From positions 1,240,001 to 1,304,000 of the forward strand of contig JACKEA010000001.1 in assembly GCA_020633235.1 (NCBI GenBank): 64,000 nucleotides of DNA. The letters run 5' to 3'. Positions 15,754-23,610 of the stretch are shown piece after piece (the stretch's first letter is position 1; each line of letters begins with the position of its first letter). Under the pieces are notes generated by a model. The model saw only the letters and a program-made list of their open reading frames with translations. It did not search any database and had not been told where the DNA came from. This stretch comes from Polyangiaceae bacterium (GTDB lineage: Bacteria; Myxococcota_A; Polyangia; Polyangiales; Polyangiaceae). Made by a program: the position numbers and the translations under genes.

Positions 15754-17715
15754 CTACTCGTCGGCCTGGAGCTTGGCGAGGACGTTGAGATCTTCCAGCG
15801 TGGAGATGTCGCCCTGCGCCTCGCGGCCGGCAGCGATGTCCTTCAGCAGCCGGCGCATGATCTTGCCGCTGCGAGTCTTGGGCAGGCTCTCGGCGAAGCG
15901 CACGGTATCCGGCGCAGCGAACTTGCCGATCTCCTGACCCACGTGGGCGCGGAGCTCGTTCGCCAACTCGGGGCTCGCGGCGAAACCGGGCTTGAGGGTG
16001 ACGAACACCACCAGCGCTTGGCCCTTGATGTCGTCCGGGCGACCGACGGCTGCGGCTTCTGCCACGGACTTGTGTGCGACCAAAGCGCTCTCGATCTCCG
16101 CGGTGCCGATGCGATGACCCGCGACGTTCAACACGTCGTCGATGCGACCCACCACGTGGAAATAGCCGTCTTCGTCGCGCCGGGCGCCGTCTCCGGTGAA
16201 GTAGTTCCCGCGGATCTCGCTGAAGTACTGCTTCACGAAGCGATCGTCGTCGCCATAGATGGTGCGCAACATGCTGGGCCACGAACGGCGCACCACGAGC
16301 AGGCCGCCCTCGTTGTCGCCCACGCTCTTGCCGTCTCCCGTCACCACGGCCGGCTCCACGCCGAAGAACGGCAGCCCCGTGGACCCCGGCTTCGCGAAGG
16401 CCGCGCCGGGCAGCGTCGTCAGCATGATGGCGCCCGTTTCCGTTTGCCACCAGGTGTCCACGATCGGACAGCGCTCCTTGCCGACGTTTTCGTGGTACCA
16501 GATCCAGGCTTCCGGGTTGATGGGCTCGCCCACGGTGCCGAGCAGCCGCAAGCTGGAGAGGTCGCTCTTGTCCACCCAGTCCGTGCCGGCGCGGATGAAC
16601 GCGCGGATGGCGGTGGGGGCGGTGTACAGGATGGTGACCTGGTGCTTGTCGATCAGCTGCCAGAAGCGCCCCCAGTCCGGGAAGTTCGGCGCGCCTTCGT
16701 ACATCACGCAGGTGGCGCCGTTGGAGAGGGGTCCGTACACGATGTAGCTGTGGCCGGTGATCCAGCCGACGTCCGCGGTGCACCAGTAGACGTCGTCCTC
16801 CCGCAGATCGAACACGTACTTGCTGGTCACGTGAGTGCCCGCCAGATACCCCGCCGTGGTGTGCAGCACGCCCTTGGGCTTGCCCGTGGAGCCGGAGGTG
16901 TAGAGGATGAACAGGGGGTGCTCGGCGTCGACGATTTCCGCCTGCCCCTGGGCCGGATCCGCGGCTTTTTCCGCCTCGTACCAGTCTACGTCGCGGCCCT
17001 TCCGCATCTCGATCTTGGCGTGCTCGTCGCCCAGGCGGCGGAACACCACGACCTTCTCCACGCTGGGCGCCGACTCGAGGGCCTTGTCCACGGTGGCCTT
17101 GAGCGGCACCACGTGACCCCGGCGCCAGGCGCCGTCTTGCGTGAGCACCACCTTCGCGCCGCAGTCGTTGATGCGGTCACGCAGCGACTCCGCCGCAAAG
17201 CCACCGAACACCACGCTGTGCGCCGCGCCGATGCGGGCGCAGGCCAGCATGCCGACCACGACCTCGGGCACCATGCCCATGTAGATGGCGACGCGATCGC
17301 CCTTCTTCACGCCCAGGTTGCGGAGCGCCGCGGAGAAGCGCACGACCTTGTCGTGCAGCTCGGCGTAGGTGAGCGTCTCTGTCTCGCCGGGCTCGCTCTC
17401 CCACACGATCGCGCGCTTGTCCTTCACCGGCGTGGACAGATGCCGATCCAGGCAGCTCTTCGTCACGTTGAGCTCGGCGCCGAGGAACCACTTCACGTGG
17501 GGCAGCGCGCCCTCCGTCAGCGTGGTCCAAGGCTTGTCGAAGACGAGCTCCGCCGTCTCGCGCTTCCAGAACGTCTCCGGTGACTCGAGGCTCTCGCGGT
17601 ACAGCGTGTCATACTGCTCGCGGCTCGAGATACGCGCCTGTTTGCGGAACGCGTCGCTCGGCTCGAAGCGGCGATTCTCTGCGGAAAACGTTCCAATCGA
17701 CGTGTCGTCTGCCAT
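15754..17715 (-). CDS. acs: Acetyl-CoA synthetase
   Basis: This is a 653-residue, full-length AMP-forming acetate:CoA ligase. Its motifs are YTSGSTGKPKGVLHTTAGYL (phosphate loop), the acetate-pocket segment VDTWWQTETGAIM, GDGARRDEDGYFHVVGRIDDV (hinge) and the C-terminal PKTRSGKIMRR with the regulatory and catalytic Lys at about 618. It activates acetate to acetyl-CoA in the cytoplasm via acetyl-AMP. In most bacteria the Lys is switched off by acetylation; no acetyltransferase gene is nearby. It is a single gene, converging with the PilZ-like gene. Confidence 0.97.
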   Translation of the reverse strand: MADDTSIGTFSAENRRFEPSDAFRKQARISSREQYDTLYRESLESPETFWKRETAELVFDKPWTTLTEGALPHVKWFLGAELNVTKSCLDRHLSTPVKDKRAIVWESEPGETETLTYAELHDKVVRFSAALRNLGVKKGDRVAIYMGMVPEVVVGMLACARIGAAHSVVFGGFAAESLRDRINDCGAKVVLTQDGAWRRGHVVPLKATVDKALESAPSVEKVVVFRRLGDEHAKIEMRKGRDVDWYEAEKAADPAQGQAEIVDAEHPLFILYTSGSTGKPKGVLHTTAGYLAGTHVTSKYVFDLREDDVYWCTADVGWITGHSYIVYGPLSNGATCVMYEGAPNFPDWGRFWQLIDKHQVTILYTAPTAIRAFIRAGTDWVDKSDLSSLRLLGTVGEPINPEAWIWYHENVGKERCPIVDTWWQTETGAIMLTTLPGAAFAKPGSTGLPFFGVEPAVVTGDGKSVGDNEGGLLVVRRSWPSMLRTIYGDDDRFVKQYFSEIRGNYFTGDGARRDEDGYFHVVGRIDDVLNVAGHRIGTAEIESALVAHKSVAEAAAVGRPDDIKGQALVVFVTLKPGFAASPELANELRAHVGQEIGKFAAPDTVRFAESLPKTRSGKIMRRLLKDIAAGREAQGDISTLEDLNVLAKLQADE

Positions 17716-17820
17716 GGGACCCCTGTCACGCTAGGGCGGGGCGCGAGCGCCGCTCACCGGTGTGACTTCGGTGTAACACGCCGCCCTGCGTTCGTCTCGC
17801 CCCGAGCTTTGTCGCTGTCA

Positions 17821-17874
17821 TGTCGGTCCGGCGCGGAAGCGCGCGCCGCGGTGTTTCCGCGGCGGACCGACAAA
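17821..17874. repeat. Dispersed inverted-repeat element, copy 4 (complete)
   Basis: The left arm TGTCGGTCCGGCGCGGAA pairs with the right arm TTCCGCGGCGGACCGACA over 54 bases; AA follows the right arm. It lies six bases past the stop of the PEGA/barrel gene (minus strand) and upstream of acs. Confidence 0.75.
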
Positions 17875-17879
17875 CCCCA

Positions 17880-19466
17880 TCAACGTTTGGGGGCGGCGTC
17901 AGGCGTCCACTCGCTCCAACCGGCGCGCAGGCCGATGCCGGCCATGAACAGGCCGCCGGTGTCGCTGTACGGTGCCCAGGAATCGCCCAGGTCGTCGCTG
18001 CCCTTCACGTTGCTGGCGCCGTCGATGAACGTCAGGCCGTCGAGCTCGAGCAGCACGTGGCCCCAGTTGTACTGGATGCCGACCTCGAGCAGAAAGTACG
18101 GATCCCAACCCTTGGCCTTGCCGCCGGGAACGGCGGAGCTGCGATCGACGTCGCTGTCGCTCACGGCATCGAGCTCGAGCTGGTGACGCACTGCGCCCAC
18201 GCCCAGGGTGCTGGTGAAACGGATGGTCTCGCCGCCGCTCATGATGCGCAGGTTCGGGCCGAGACGAATGCTCTCCAGCGTCAGGCTGCGATCCAGCTGG
18301 GCGTCGGTGCCGCACTTGCGGTTGGCGGCCTTCTCCACGCGCTGGTCGCACGCTCCGGTGATGTCGTGGCGACCACCTTCGAGGAGCAGCTCCACCGCCA
18401 CCGGAGTCCACAGCCGGTAGCCCGCGCGCACGCCGAAGGAACCGCCGGACGCTTTGGACGAGTCGATGGAAATGTCCTGCGGGTCGTTGCGCAGGCCGAG
18501 GCCCGAGACGCTGCCGAGGGCGTACCAGCCGCGGAGCTGGCGGGGGCCGCTGGGGGTTCCAGGAGTGGCGGGTTTTTCCGGCTCGTCTCCCGGATCGGCG
18601 GGTTCGAGGGCGGGCGCTTCGACCGTCGTGGTGCGGCCGAGCTCGACGCTCACCCGCTTCTCGAAGGGCTTCTGGCCCTCGCGGTAGACCTGCACGTAGT
18701 GCCAGCCGGGGGTCAGGGGACCGCGCCAGGAACCGAAGCGAAGCGGCTTGCCGTCCACCGCCACGGCGTCGTCGGGGTTTTGGGCGGTCACGCTCACGAA
18801 GCCCGCCGTGGCCGTGAGCGTCACCTCTTCGACCACGTCTTTCTGTCCGCCGGCGACCCGGAGCACGCGGCTCACGCGACCGTAGCCGGGGGCCTCGGCC
18901 ACCAACGTGTGCTCCCCCACGTTCAAGCGTAGCGGGCGGGCGAGGGCGGCCTTGTCGAGCACGCGGCCGTCCACGCTGACCTTCGCTTCATCCACGTTGG
19001 TCTTGATGCGCACCGAGCCCACCAAAGAAGCGAGCTCGTCGATGGCGCCGCGGATGGCCTTCTCCTCGCCTTCGCCGAGCTCGGCCTTGTGACGGGAGAG
19101 CACCTGCTCCAGGGTGTCGGCGGCTTCGGCGTAGCGGAACAGCGCCTTTTGGCTGAGGGCGACGTTCTTGAGGGAGCTCGGCCCGGGCTTCAGCCGATAG
19201 GCCGCCTCGAATTCCGCCAGGGCGCCGGCGAAGTTACCGTCGTTGTAGAGCTTCACGCCGTTCTTGAAGTGTCGGCGCGCCTGCTCCGTCATGGCGTCGA
19301 CGCTCTCGGCCTTCTTGTCGTCGGCCTTGGGTTGCGCGAACAGCGGCGGCGCCGCCGTGAGCAGCACGGCAGCGAGCCCCAGCCGGATGATGCGCGCGCG
19401 CTCCACGGATCCCACGGTCGACGGTCCTCGAAACCGCCTCGGGTTTACAGCGGTTTTCCGAAGCAT
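17880..19466 (-). CDS. TPR-PEGA protein with C-terminal outer-membrane barrel
   Basis: This protein has up to 528 residues. A signal peptide (around IIRLGLAAVLLTAAPPLFAQ) is followed by TPR-like helices (ARRHFKNGVKLYNDGNFAGALAEFEAAYRLKP), two PEGA-type beta repeats (VRIKTNVDEAKVSVDGR and FVSVTAQNPDDAVAVDGK), a Pro linker, and a C-terminal region of alternating strands typical of an outer-membrane beta-barrel. It is likely an envelope protein binding cell wall or surface polymer. ATG 19466 leaves a long N-region; GTG at 19415 would give a normal signal peptide. Confidence 0.78.
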   Translation of the reverse strand: MLRKTAVNPRRFRGPSTVGSVERARIIRLGLAAVLLTAAPPLFAQPKADDKKAESVDAMTEQARRHFKNGVKLYNDGNFAGALAEFEAAYRLKPGPSSLKNVALSQKALFRYAEAADTLEQVLSRHKAELGEGEEKAIRGAIDELASLVGSVRIKTNVDEAKVSVDGRVLDKAALARPLRLNVGEHTLVAEAPGYGRVSRVLRVAGGQKDVVEEVTLTATAGFVSVTAQNPDDAVAVDGKPLRFGSWRGPLTPGWHYVQVYREGQKPFEKRVSVELGRTTTVEAPALEPADPGDEPEKPATPGTPSGPRQLRGWYALGSVSGLGLRNDPQDISIDSSKASGGSFGVRAGYRLWTPVAVELLLEGGRHDITGACDQRVEKAANRKCGTDAQLDRSLTLESIRLGPNLRIMSGGETIRFTSTLGVGAVRHQLELDAVSDSDVDRSSAVPGGKAKGWDPYFLLEVGIQYNWGHVLLELDGLTFIDGASNVKGSDDLGDSWAPYSDTGGLFMAGIGLRAGWSEWTPDAAPKR

Positions 19467-19516
19467 GGAACAGTGGCGGCGCGGGGTTGGGGCCGAGCGC
19501 AGCGAGGAAGCGGGGT

Positions 19517-19556
19517 GTGGGGCGTAGCCCCACGGGGAAATGCCGGCGAGGCCGGC
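19517..19556. other. Two GC-rich hairpins between genes
   Basis: GTGGGGC-GTA-GCCCCAC (19517-19533) and GCCGGC-GAG-GCCGGC (19542-19556) lie between the PEGA/barrel gene start and the kinase stop. No T-run follows, so they are not called terminators. Confidence 0.4.
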
Positions 19557-19634
19557 GCTGGCTGCCTACCGTTCACCTGAGTCGCCTGGCGCCGACGTGT
19601 TCAATGAAAAATGTTTAACACGAACGCTGCGGAT

Positions 19635-21014
19635 CTACGGCCCGGAAGTGTCCAGCGTGAGGCCGCTCGCCACGCCGGCGGGTTTGGCCGTGGCTTTGGG
19701 CGTGGGCTTGATGGGGTGCGTCTTGACCGTGGGAGGCGCGGGAGCGGACGCCGAGGGCGCCGCGGCGGCGTCGGGCCGAGACGTGGCCGGCGCGACTTCT
19801 GGCTGCGGGGCCGAGGCGCTGGGCGAAGCCGTGGCCGGCGCGCCACGGGCGCCGAGGATCGGCTCCCCGCTGGCGTCCGGCGCTGGGCTCTTCTTGCCCG
19901 GCATCAGCCACACGGTGGCGGCGAAGGCGCCGAGGGCGACCACGATCACGAGCACCGCCGTGCGCAGCGTTTGGATGCGCCGCGGGGGCGTGGTGTGCAC
20001 GGCAGTGCCGCTGGCGGTGGCGGTGCTCGCGGGGGTGAGCGCGGGAAGACTGGGGCCGCCGCTTGGCCGCTCCGGGAAGCTCGCCAGGGGGCCGCGGCCG
20101 TCCGCAGGGCCTCCGGTGCGCAGCAGCCCGGGTGCGGCTAGGGCCAGCGCTTCGTACATCTCGGCGGCGGTCTGAAAGCGATCCGCGCGATCGCGGGCGA
20201 GGGCCTTCTTGACTACCTCGGCGACGGCTTGCGGCACGTCCGGCGCATGCACGCGGATGTCTTCCGCGTCCTTCGTGCAGATGTCGATCAGCACGGCCTC
20301 GTACACCGTGCCCACGTGGGGCGGTCGTCCGCTGAGGGCTTCGTACAGGATCGTGCCCAAGCTGTAGAGGTCGGTCCTGCCGTCGATGTCGCGGAACGCC
20401 TGCGCCTGCTCCGGCGACATGTAGAACGCCGTTCCGAGCACGGTGCCGCGCTGGGTCAGGGTGTTGGCCGTCGCCGTGCGCGAGGCGACCTTGGAGATGC
20501 CGAAGTCGACGATCTTCACGAACATGGGATCGTCGTCGCGCTGGCACAGGAAGACGTTGTCCGGCTTGAGGTCGCGGTGAACGATGCCCGCCGCGTGGGC
20601 TCGGCCCAGGGCGCGCAACACCTGGCCGGCGATGTGCACCACTTCCGCCAGCGGCACGCGGCCCTCGCGGCGGAGGCGAGCGCGCAGGTCCTCGCCGTTC
20701 AGGAGCTCCATCACCAAGTAGGGGCGCCCTCCCGGACCCGTGCCGGAGTCGAAGATCTGGACGATGTGGGCGCTCTCTACCGCGCTGGCGGCCTCGGCCT
20801 CGCGCTGGAAGCGCGTGACCGAGTCACTGTCCCGAGCGGCGTTGTGATCGAGGAACTTCAGCGCGACGCGCTTGCCGATGGCGGTGTGGGTGGCGCGGTA
20901 CACCGCCCCCATGCCGCCGCGCCCGATGACGGCGTCGACGCGATACTTGTCGGCGATGGTGCTGCCGACCAGTGCATCGTCTTCAGCGTCCGCGCCGCCC
21001 ATTGCCAAGTCCAA
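19635..21014 (-). CDS. Membrane Ser/Thr protein kinase
   Basis: This is a 459-residue Hanks-type kinase. It has the Gly loop GRGGMGAVY (31-39), Lys53, HRDLKPDN with catalytic Asp148, DFG with Asp170, and the activation-loop end GTAFYMSPEQ. A transmembrane helix at about 354-376 separates the cytoplasmic kinase from a Pro/Ala/Ser-rich external tail without a recognised sensor domain. It phosphorylates Ser/Thr in unknown partners. The gene stands between the PEGA/barrel gene and rpsT, all leftward. Confidence 0.9.
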   Translation of the reverse strand: MDLAMGGADAEDDALVGSTIADKYRVDAVIGRGGMGAVYRATHTAIGKRVALKFLDHNAARDSDSVTRFQREAEAASAVESAHIVQIFDSGTGPGGRPYLVMELLNGEDLRARLRREGRVPLAEVVHIAGQVLRALGRAHAAGIVHRDLKPDNVFLCQRDDDPMFVKIVDFGISKVASRTATANTLTQRGTVLGTAFYMSPEQAQAFRDIDGRTDLYSLGTILYEALSGRPPHVGTVYEAVLIDICTKDAEDIRVHAPDVPQAVAEVVKKALARDRADRFQTAAEMYEALALAAPGLLRTGGPADGRGPLASFPERPSGGPSLPALTPASTATASGTAVHTTPPRRIQTLRTAVLVIVVALGAFAATVWLMPGKKSPAPDASGEPILGARGAPATASPSASAPQPEVAPATSRPDAAAAPSASAPAPPTVKTHPIKPTPKATAKPAGVASGLTLDTSGP

Positions 21015-21063
21015 AAGCGCGAGCGACTCGCGGCCGCCCTAGCCGCCGCATCCTAGCACGCCG

Positions 21064-21083
21064 CTTGTCGACCGCTCGACAAG
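21064..21083. terminator. Hairpin after rpsT
   Basis: CTTGTCGA-CCGC-TCGACAAG is a perfect 8-base stem starting 13 bases past the rpsT stop. No T-run follows on the minus strand, so termination there is only likely. Confidence 0.4.
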
Positions 21084-21096
21084 GGGCAAAATGCGC

Positions 21097-21354
21097 TTAC
21101 TTGCCGAGGGCGTGACGCATCCGTGACGACGTGCGCGCCGCGGCGTTCTTGTGCAGCACGCCCTTCTGGGCGGCGCGAGCGAGCTTCTTTTCGGCAACCG
21201 CCACGGCCTCTTCGGCGGCCTTCTTGTCGCCGGCTTCCACGGCCTCGCGGGCCTTGCGCACGGCGGTACGGACGCTGCTGCGCACCGCACGGTTCTTGTC
21301 CGTGCGCTTGGTGCGTTGACGGTTGCGCTTCTCTGCCGAGGGATGATTCGCCAT
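21097..21354 (-). CDS. rpsT: 30S ribosomal protein bS20
   Basis: This 85-residue, highly basic helical protein starts MANHPSAEKRNRQRTKR and ends with the conserved KGVLHKNAAARTSSRMRHAL. It is close to the usual S20 length of about 87 residues. bS20 binds 16S rRNA at the foot of the 30S subunit early in assembly. It lies 24 bases after a small basic ORF with which it probably shares a promoter. Confidence 0.96.
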   Translation of the reverse strand: MANHPSAEKRNRQRTKRTDKNRAVRSSVRTAVRKAREAVEAGDKKAAEEAVAVAEKKLARAAQKGVLHKNAAARTSSRMRHALGK

Positions 21355-21378
21355 CGTGTCGTGTTCCTGTGCTCCGCC

Positions 21379-21537
21379 TCAGCCCTGCTTGGCGTCCGGC
21401 GCTTTCGGGTCGTAGCCCTGGGGATGGACGGGGAAAGCGGGCGTGCTGTGCTGGGAGCGGACGCGCTTCTTGCGGCGACCGGCCTTGGAAGCGCGCATCG
21501 AGCGGCGCTTTTCGGTCTGTTGAGTCGACGAAACCAT
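21379..21537 (-). CDS. Small basic protein upstream of rpsT
   Basis: This is a 52-residue ORF starting MVSSTQQTEKRRSMRASKAG, followed by RRKKRVR and a Pro-rich tail ending KAPDAKQG. GAGGAAAG sits a few bases before the ATG, and a promoter with a perfect -35 box lies upstream. Its basic centre suggests RNA or ribosome binding, perhaps a small ribosome-associated protein. I do not recognise the family; the case rests on the strong start signals and the rpsT link. Confidence 0.65.
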   Translation of the reverse strand: MVSSTQQTEKRRSMRASKAGRRKKRVRSQHSTPAFPVHPQGYDPKAPDAKQG

Positions 21538-21570
21538 GGTCTTTCCTCGGGGCCTCTTTGAGGGGCCGGG

Positions 21571-21599
21571 ACTATGGAAGAAGGATCGCGGCTTGTCAA
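21571..21599 (-). promoter_or_regulatory. Promoter of the small ORF-rpsT operon
   Basis: On the minus strand TTGACA (21599-21594), 17 bases, then CATAGT (21576-21571). The -35 is the full consensus and the -10 matches four of six. The predicted leader to ATG 21537 is about 27 bases. Confidence 0.6.
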
Positions 21600-21609
21600 T
21601 CGCCGAGGT

Positions 21610-22725
21610 TCACGGCCGGACGGTGACGCCCACGCTGAACGTGGAGCGCGCGAAAGGCTGGACCCGCGCCTTGCTGAGAGCGGCCCGAATGCAGCTTTCC
21701 GCCGGGGTTCCCGCAGCGGGGCCGCTCACGCCCACGCTCTGCACCCGGCCGTCGGAGCCGAAGGTGACGGTGGCCCGGGAGGGGGCGTCTTGTCCCGCCA
21801 CGCAGGCCCGGGCGCCGCCGAGGGGCGCCGAGATGGCCGCCTGGACGGCGCCGGAAGAGGGCTTCTCCGGCAAGTCCCCGGTCTGGGCGGCGGGCTTGCT
21901 CTTCAGCGCGAACTCCTTGTCCTCCTCGGACTCGGGATCCGGCTTGGTCTCGGGCTTGGCCGGCTCTTCCTTGGCTGCGGCTTTCTTGTCTTCTTCCGCG
22001 GGAGCGCTGCCCGCCGCCTTGCCACCACCGCTCGTGGCCGGCGCTTGCTTGGCGAGGGGACCGCTGGGCAGGTCCTCGAGGGGCACGATGTCGTCTTCTG
22101 GTTTTGTTTGTTGGCTCGTCGCGGCAGGCGTCGGGGCCTGAGCGAGCTCGGCGGCACTGGCCCCCGGCGCGGTCGCTTCCCACGGCGCGGGCTCGTCACT
22201 CTTCTGTCGGACGACGATGACGAGCGCCGCCGCGAGGCCCACCAGCGCTACGACGCCGGCGATCCACGGCCCCGCCGACGACTTCTTCTGCGCTGGCGGC
22301 GGCGCGGGCGCCACGGGGGCGGGCGGCGGCTCTGCCGCTTGCACCGCGATGCGGGCGGCGCCTTGGCGCACCGAGTCCGGGATCGAGGGCACGCTGGTGC
22401 GCGAGCGCTTGGCGAGCGAGAGGCTCTCCTTGGCGATGTCGTCGAGCTCGTCCGCTTCGGGTTCGCTGGCCTCCAGGCTGGCGCGTGCCAGCTCTGCGAG
22501 GCTCACGGGAGGGCGCTCGTCCTGTCCCTCTTCCCCGGGCTCCGCTGGCAGCGGAGCGGCCAACAGCGCATCACTGGTGCGATCCACCTTGCCGTCGGCG
22601 ACGGCATCCACCACTGCATCGGCGGATTCGTCCCATGCCATGGGATCCCGCTCGGGAGCGGGCCAATCCCGGAGCATCGCCTCGGCGGCATCCGGGAGTC
22701 GCGTGTCGTCATCCATGACGCTCAT
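21610..22725 (-). CDS. Putative membrane anti-sigma partner with AgmX-like C-terminus
   Basis: This is a 371-residue protein with an acidic cytoplasmic N-terminal part, one transmembrane helix (about residues 153-177, PWIAGVVALVGLAAALVIVV), a long Lys/Glu/Pro linker and a C-terminal domain (GGARACVAGQDAPSRATVTF ... AESCIRAALSKARVQPF) with the Cys-strand-Cys layout of AgmX/PglI domains. Its ATG overlaps the sigma factor stop (ATGA). Position and topology suggest it holds the ECF sigma factor at the membrane, but no ZAS-type zinc motif is seen. Confidence 0.72.
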   Translation of the reverse strand: MSVMDDDTRLPDAAEAMLRDWPAPERDPMAWDESADAVVDAVADGKVDRTSDALLAAPLPAEPGEEGQDERPPVSLAELARASLEASEPEADELDDIAKESLSLAKRSRTSVPSIPDSVRQGAARIAVQAAEPPPAPVAPAPPPAQKKSSAGPWIAGVVALVGLAAALVIVVRQKSDEPAPWEATAPGASAAELAQAPTPAATSQQTKPEDDIVPLEDLPSGPLAKQAPATSGGGKAAGSAPAEEDKKAAAKEEPAKPETKPDPESEEDKEFALKSKPAAQTGDLPEKPSSGAVQAAISAPLGGARACVAGQDAPSRATVTFGSDGRVQSVGVSGPAAGTPAESCIRAALSKARVQPFARSTFSVGVTVRP

Positions 22726-23315
22726 CCCTTGCCTGTACTTTCCCTTGAGTAGCCCCGCTCCGCCAGGTGCGCGCGAAGCTTCTTCCGAGCCTCGTGCACG
22801 CGCCAGGCGACGGTTCCTTCGGGGCAGCCGAGCACCTCGGCGGCTTCCGCGTGGGAGAGGCCGTCGATGCTCACCAAGATCAGGGTGGTGCGGAGCGTGT
22901 CGCTCAACGCGTCGATGCCTTCGACCAATAGGCCTGCGAGCTCTCGGTCCTGCGCATGGCCGGCGGGATTGCCCGTGGTCGCGCTGCGGTCCACCGTCAC
23001 GGCTTCGATGCGCGGGTCATCGGGGGTGGTGGCCTTGCGGCTCGTCTTGCGCGAGCGGATGGCATTCAAGGAAAGGTTCACGGCGATCCGATACATCCAA
23101 GTGAACGGCTCGCTCCGGCCGTCGAAGCGATCCAGCGCGCCGTAGGCGCGGACGAAGGTGTCTTGAGTGACGTCTTCCGCTTCCGCTGCGTCCCGGAGCA
23201 TGTGGACGGCGAGGCGGAAGATGCGCTTCTGGTGACGGCGGACCAAAACGCCAAAAGCTTCCGCATCGCCCTGCCGGGCCGCATCCACCAGCTCACGGTC
23301 ACTCTTCTGGGGCAT
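22722..23315 (-). CDS. ECF sigma factor, RpoE-like
   Basis: This is a 197-residue group IV sigma factor. Region 2 includes AEDVTQDTFVRAYGALDRFDGRSEPFTWMYRIAVN (-10 binding); region 4 includes LSHAEAAEVLGCPEGTVAWRVHEARKKL (helix-turn-helix for the -35). The linker is typical in length and there is no extra C-terminal domain. It is co-transcribed with the membrane protein that follows. It likely controls an envelope stress or surface regulon; the target promoter is unknown. Confidence 0.92.
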   Translation of the reverse strand: MPQKSDRELVDAARQGDAEAFGVLVRRHQKRIFRLAVHMLRDAAEAEDVTQDTFVRAYGALDRFDGRSEPFTWMYRIAVNLSLNAIRSRKTSRKATTPDDPRIEAVTVDRSATTGNPAGHAQDRELAGLLVEGIDALSDTLRTTLILVSIDGLSHAEAAEVLGCPEGTVAWRVHEARKKLRAHLAERGYSRESTGKG

Positions 23316-23342
23316 GCCGGTCCACGCGCACGTTCGCGGCCG

Positions 23343-23406
23343 TGTCCAATGACCGACAGGAATGCGTGCGGAAAGTCACAGTAGCTCAACACCGAAGCAT
23401 TGGACA
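23343..23406. promoter_or_regulatory. Inverted repeat upstream of the ECF sigma gene
   Basis: TGTCCAATG (23343-23351) and CATTGGACA (23398-23406) are perfect 9-base inverted arms, 46 bases apart, in the divergent region between the ECF sigma and MacA-like genes. They may be paired operator half-sites. Confidence 0.4.
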
Positions 23407-23445
23407 ATCGAGCGGCAGCAGCCCTTGGAGGCGCCCGTCTTTCTG

Positions 23446-23474
23446 TGTAACTACTTGAATTTCTGGAATAAAAT
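23446..23474 (+). promoter_or_regulatory. Possible promoter of the MacAB-type operon
   Basis: TGTAAC, 17 bases, then TAAAAT in the most AT-rich part of the roughly 295-base gap. The -35 is weak. The leader to ATG 23611 would be about 130 bases. Confidence 0.3.
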
Positions 23475-23610
23475 GATGAGTCCCAGCGCTTGGGCAGGGG
23501 CGCCGGGGGAGTCTCCAGGGCACTGCCGGCGCCAGTTTTCTGCGGGATTTGCCCGCTGCCCCCACGCCAGCCAAGCACTCCGGTATTAGGCTACGCCCTC
23601 GCCGAACAGC

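Noticed and set aside
17716..17820. CRP-like site (TGTGA with a TAACAC end) upstream of acs
   Set aside because: The second half-site is a poor match and no supporting repeat is present.
19517..19556. GC hairpins as rho-independent terminators
   Set aside because: No T-run follows on either strand.
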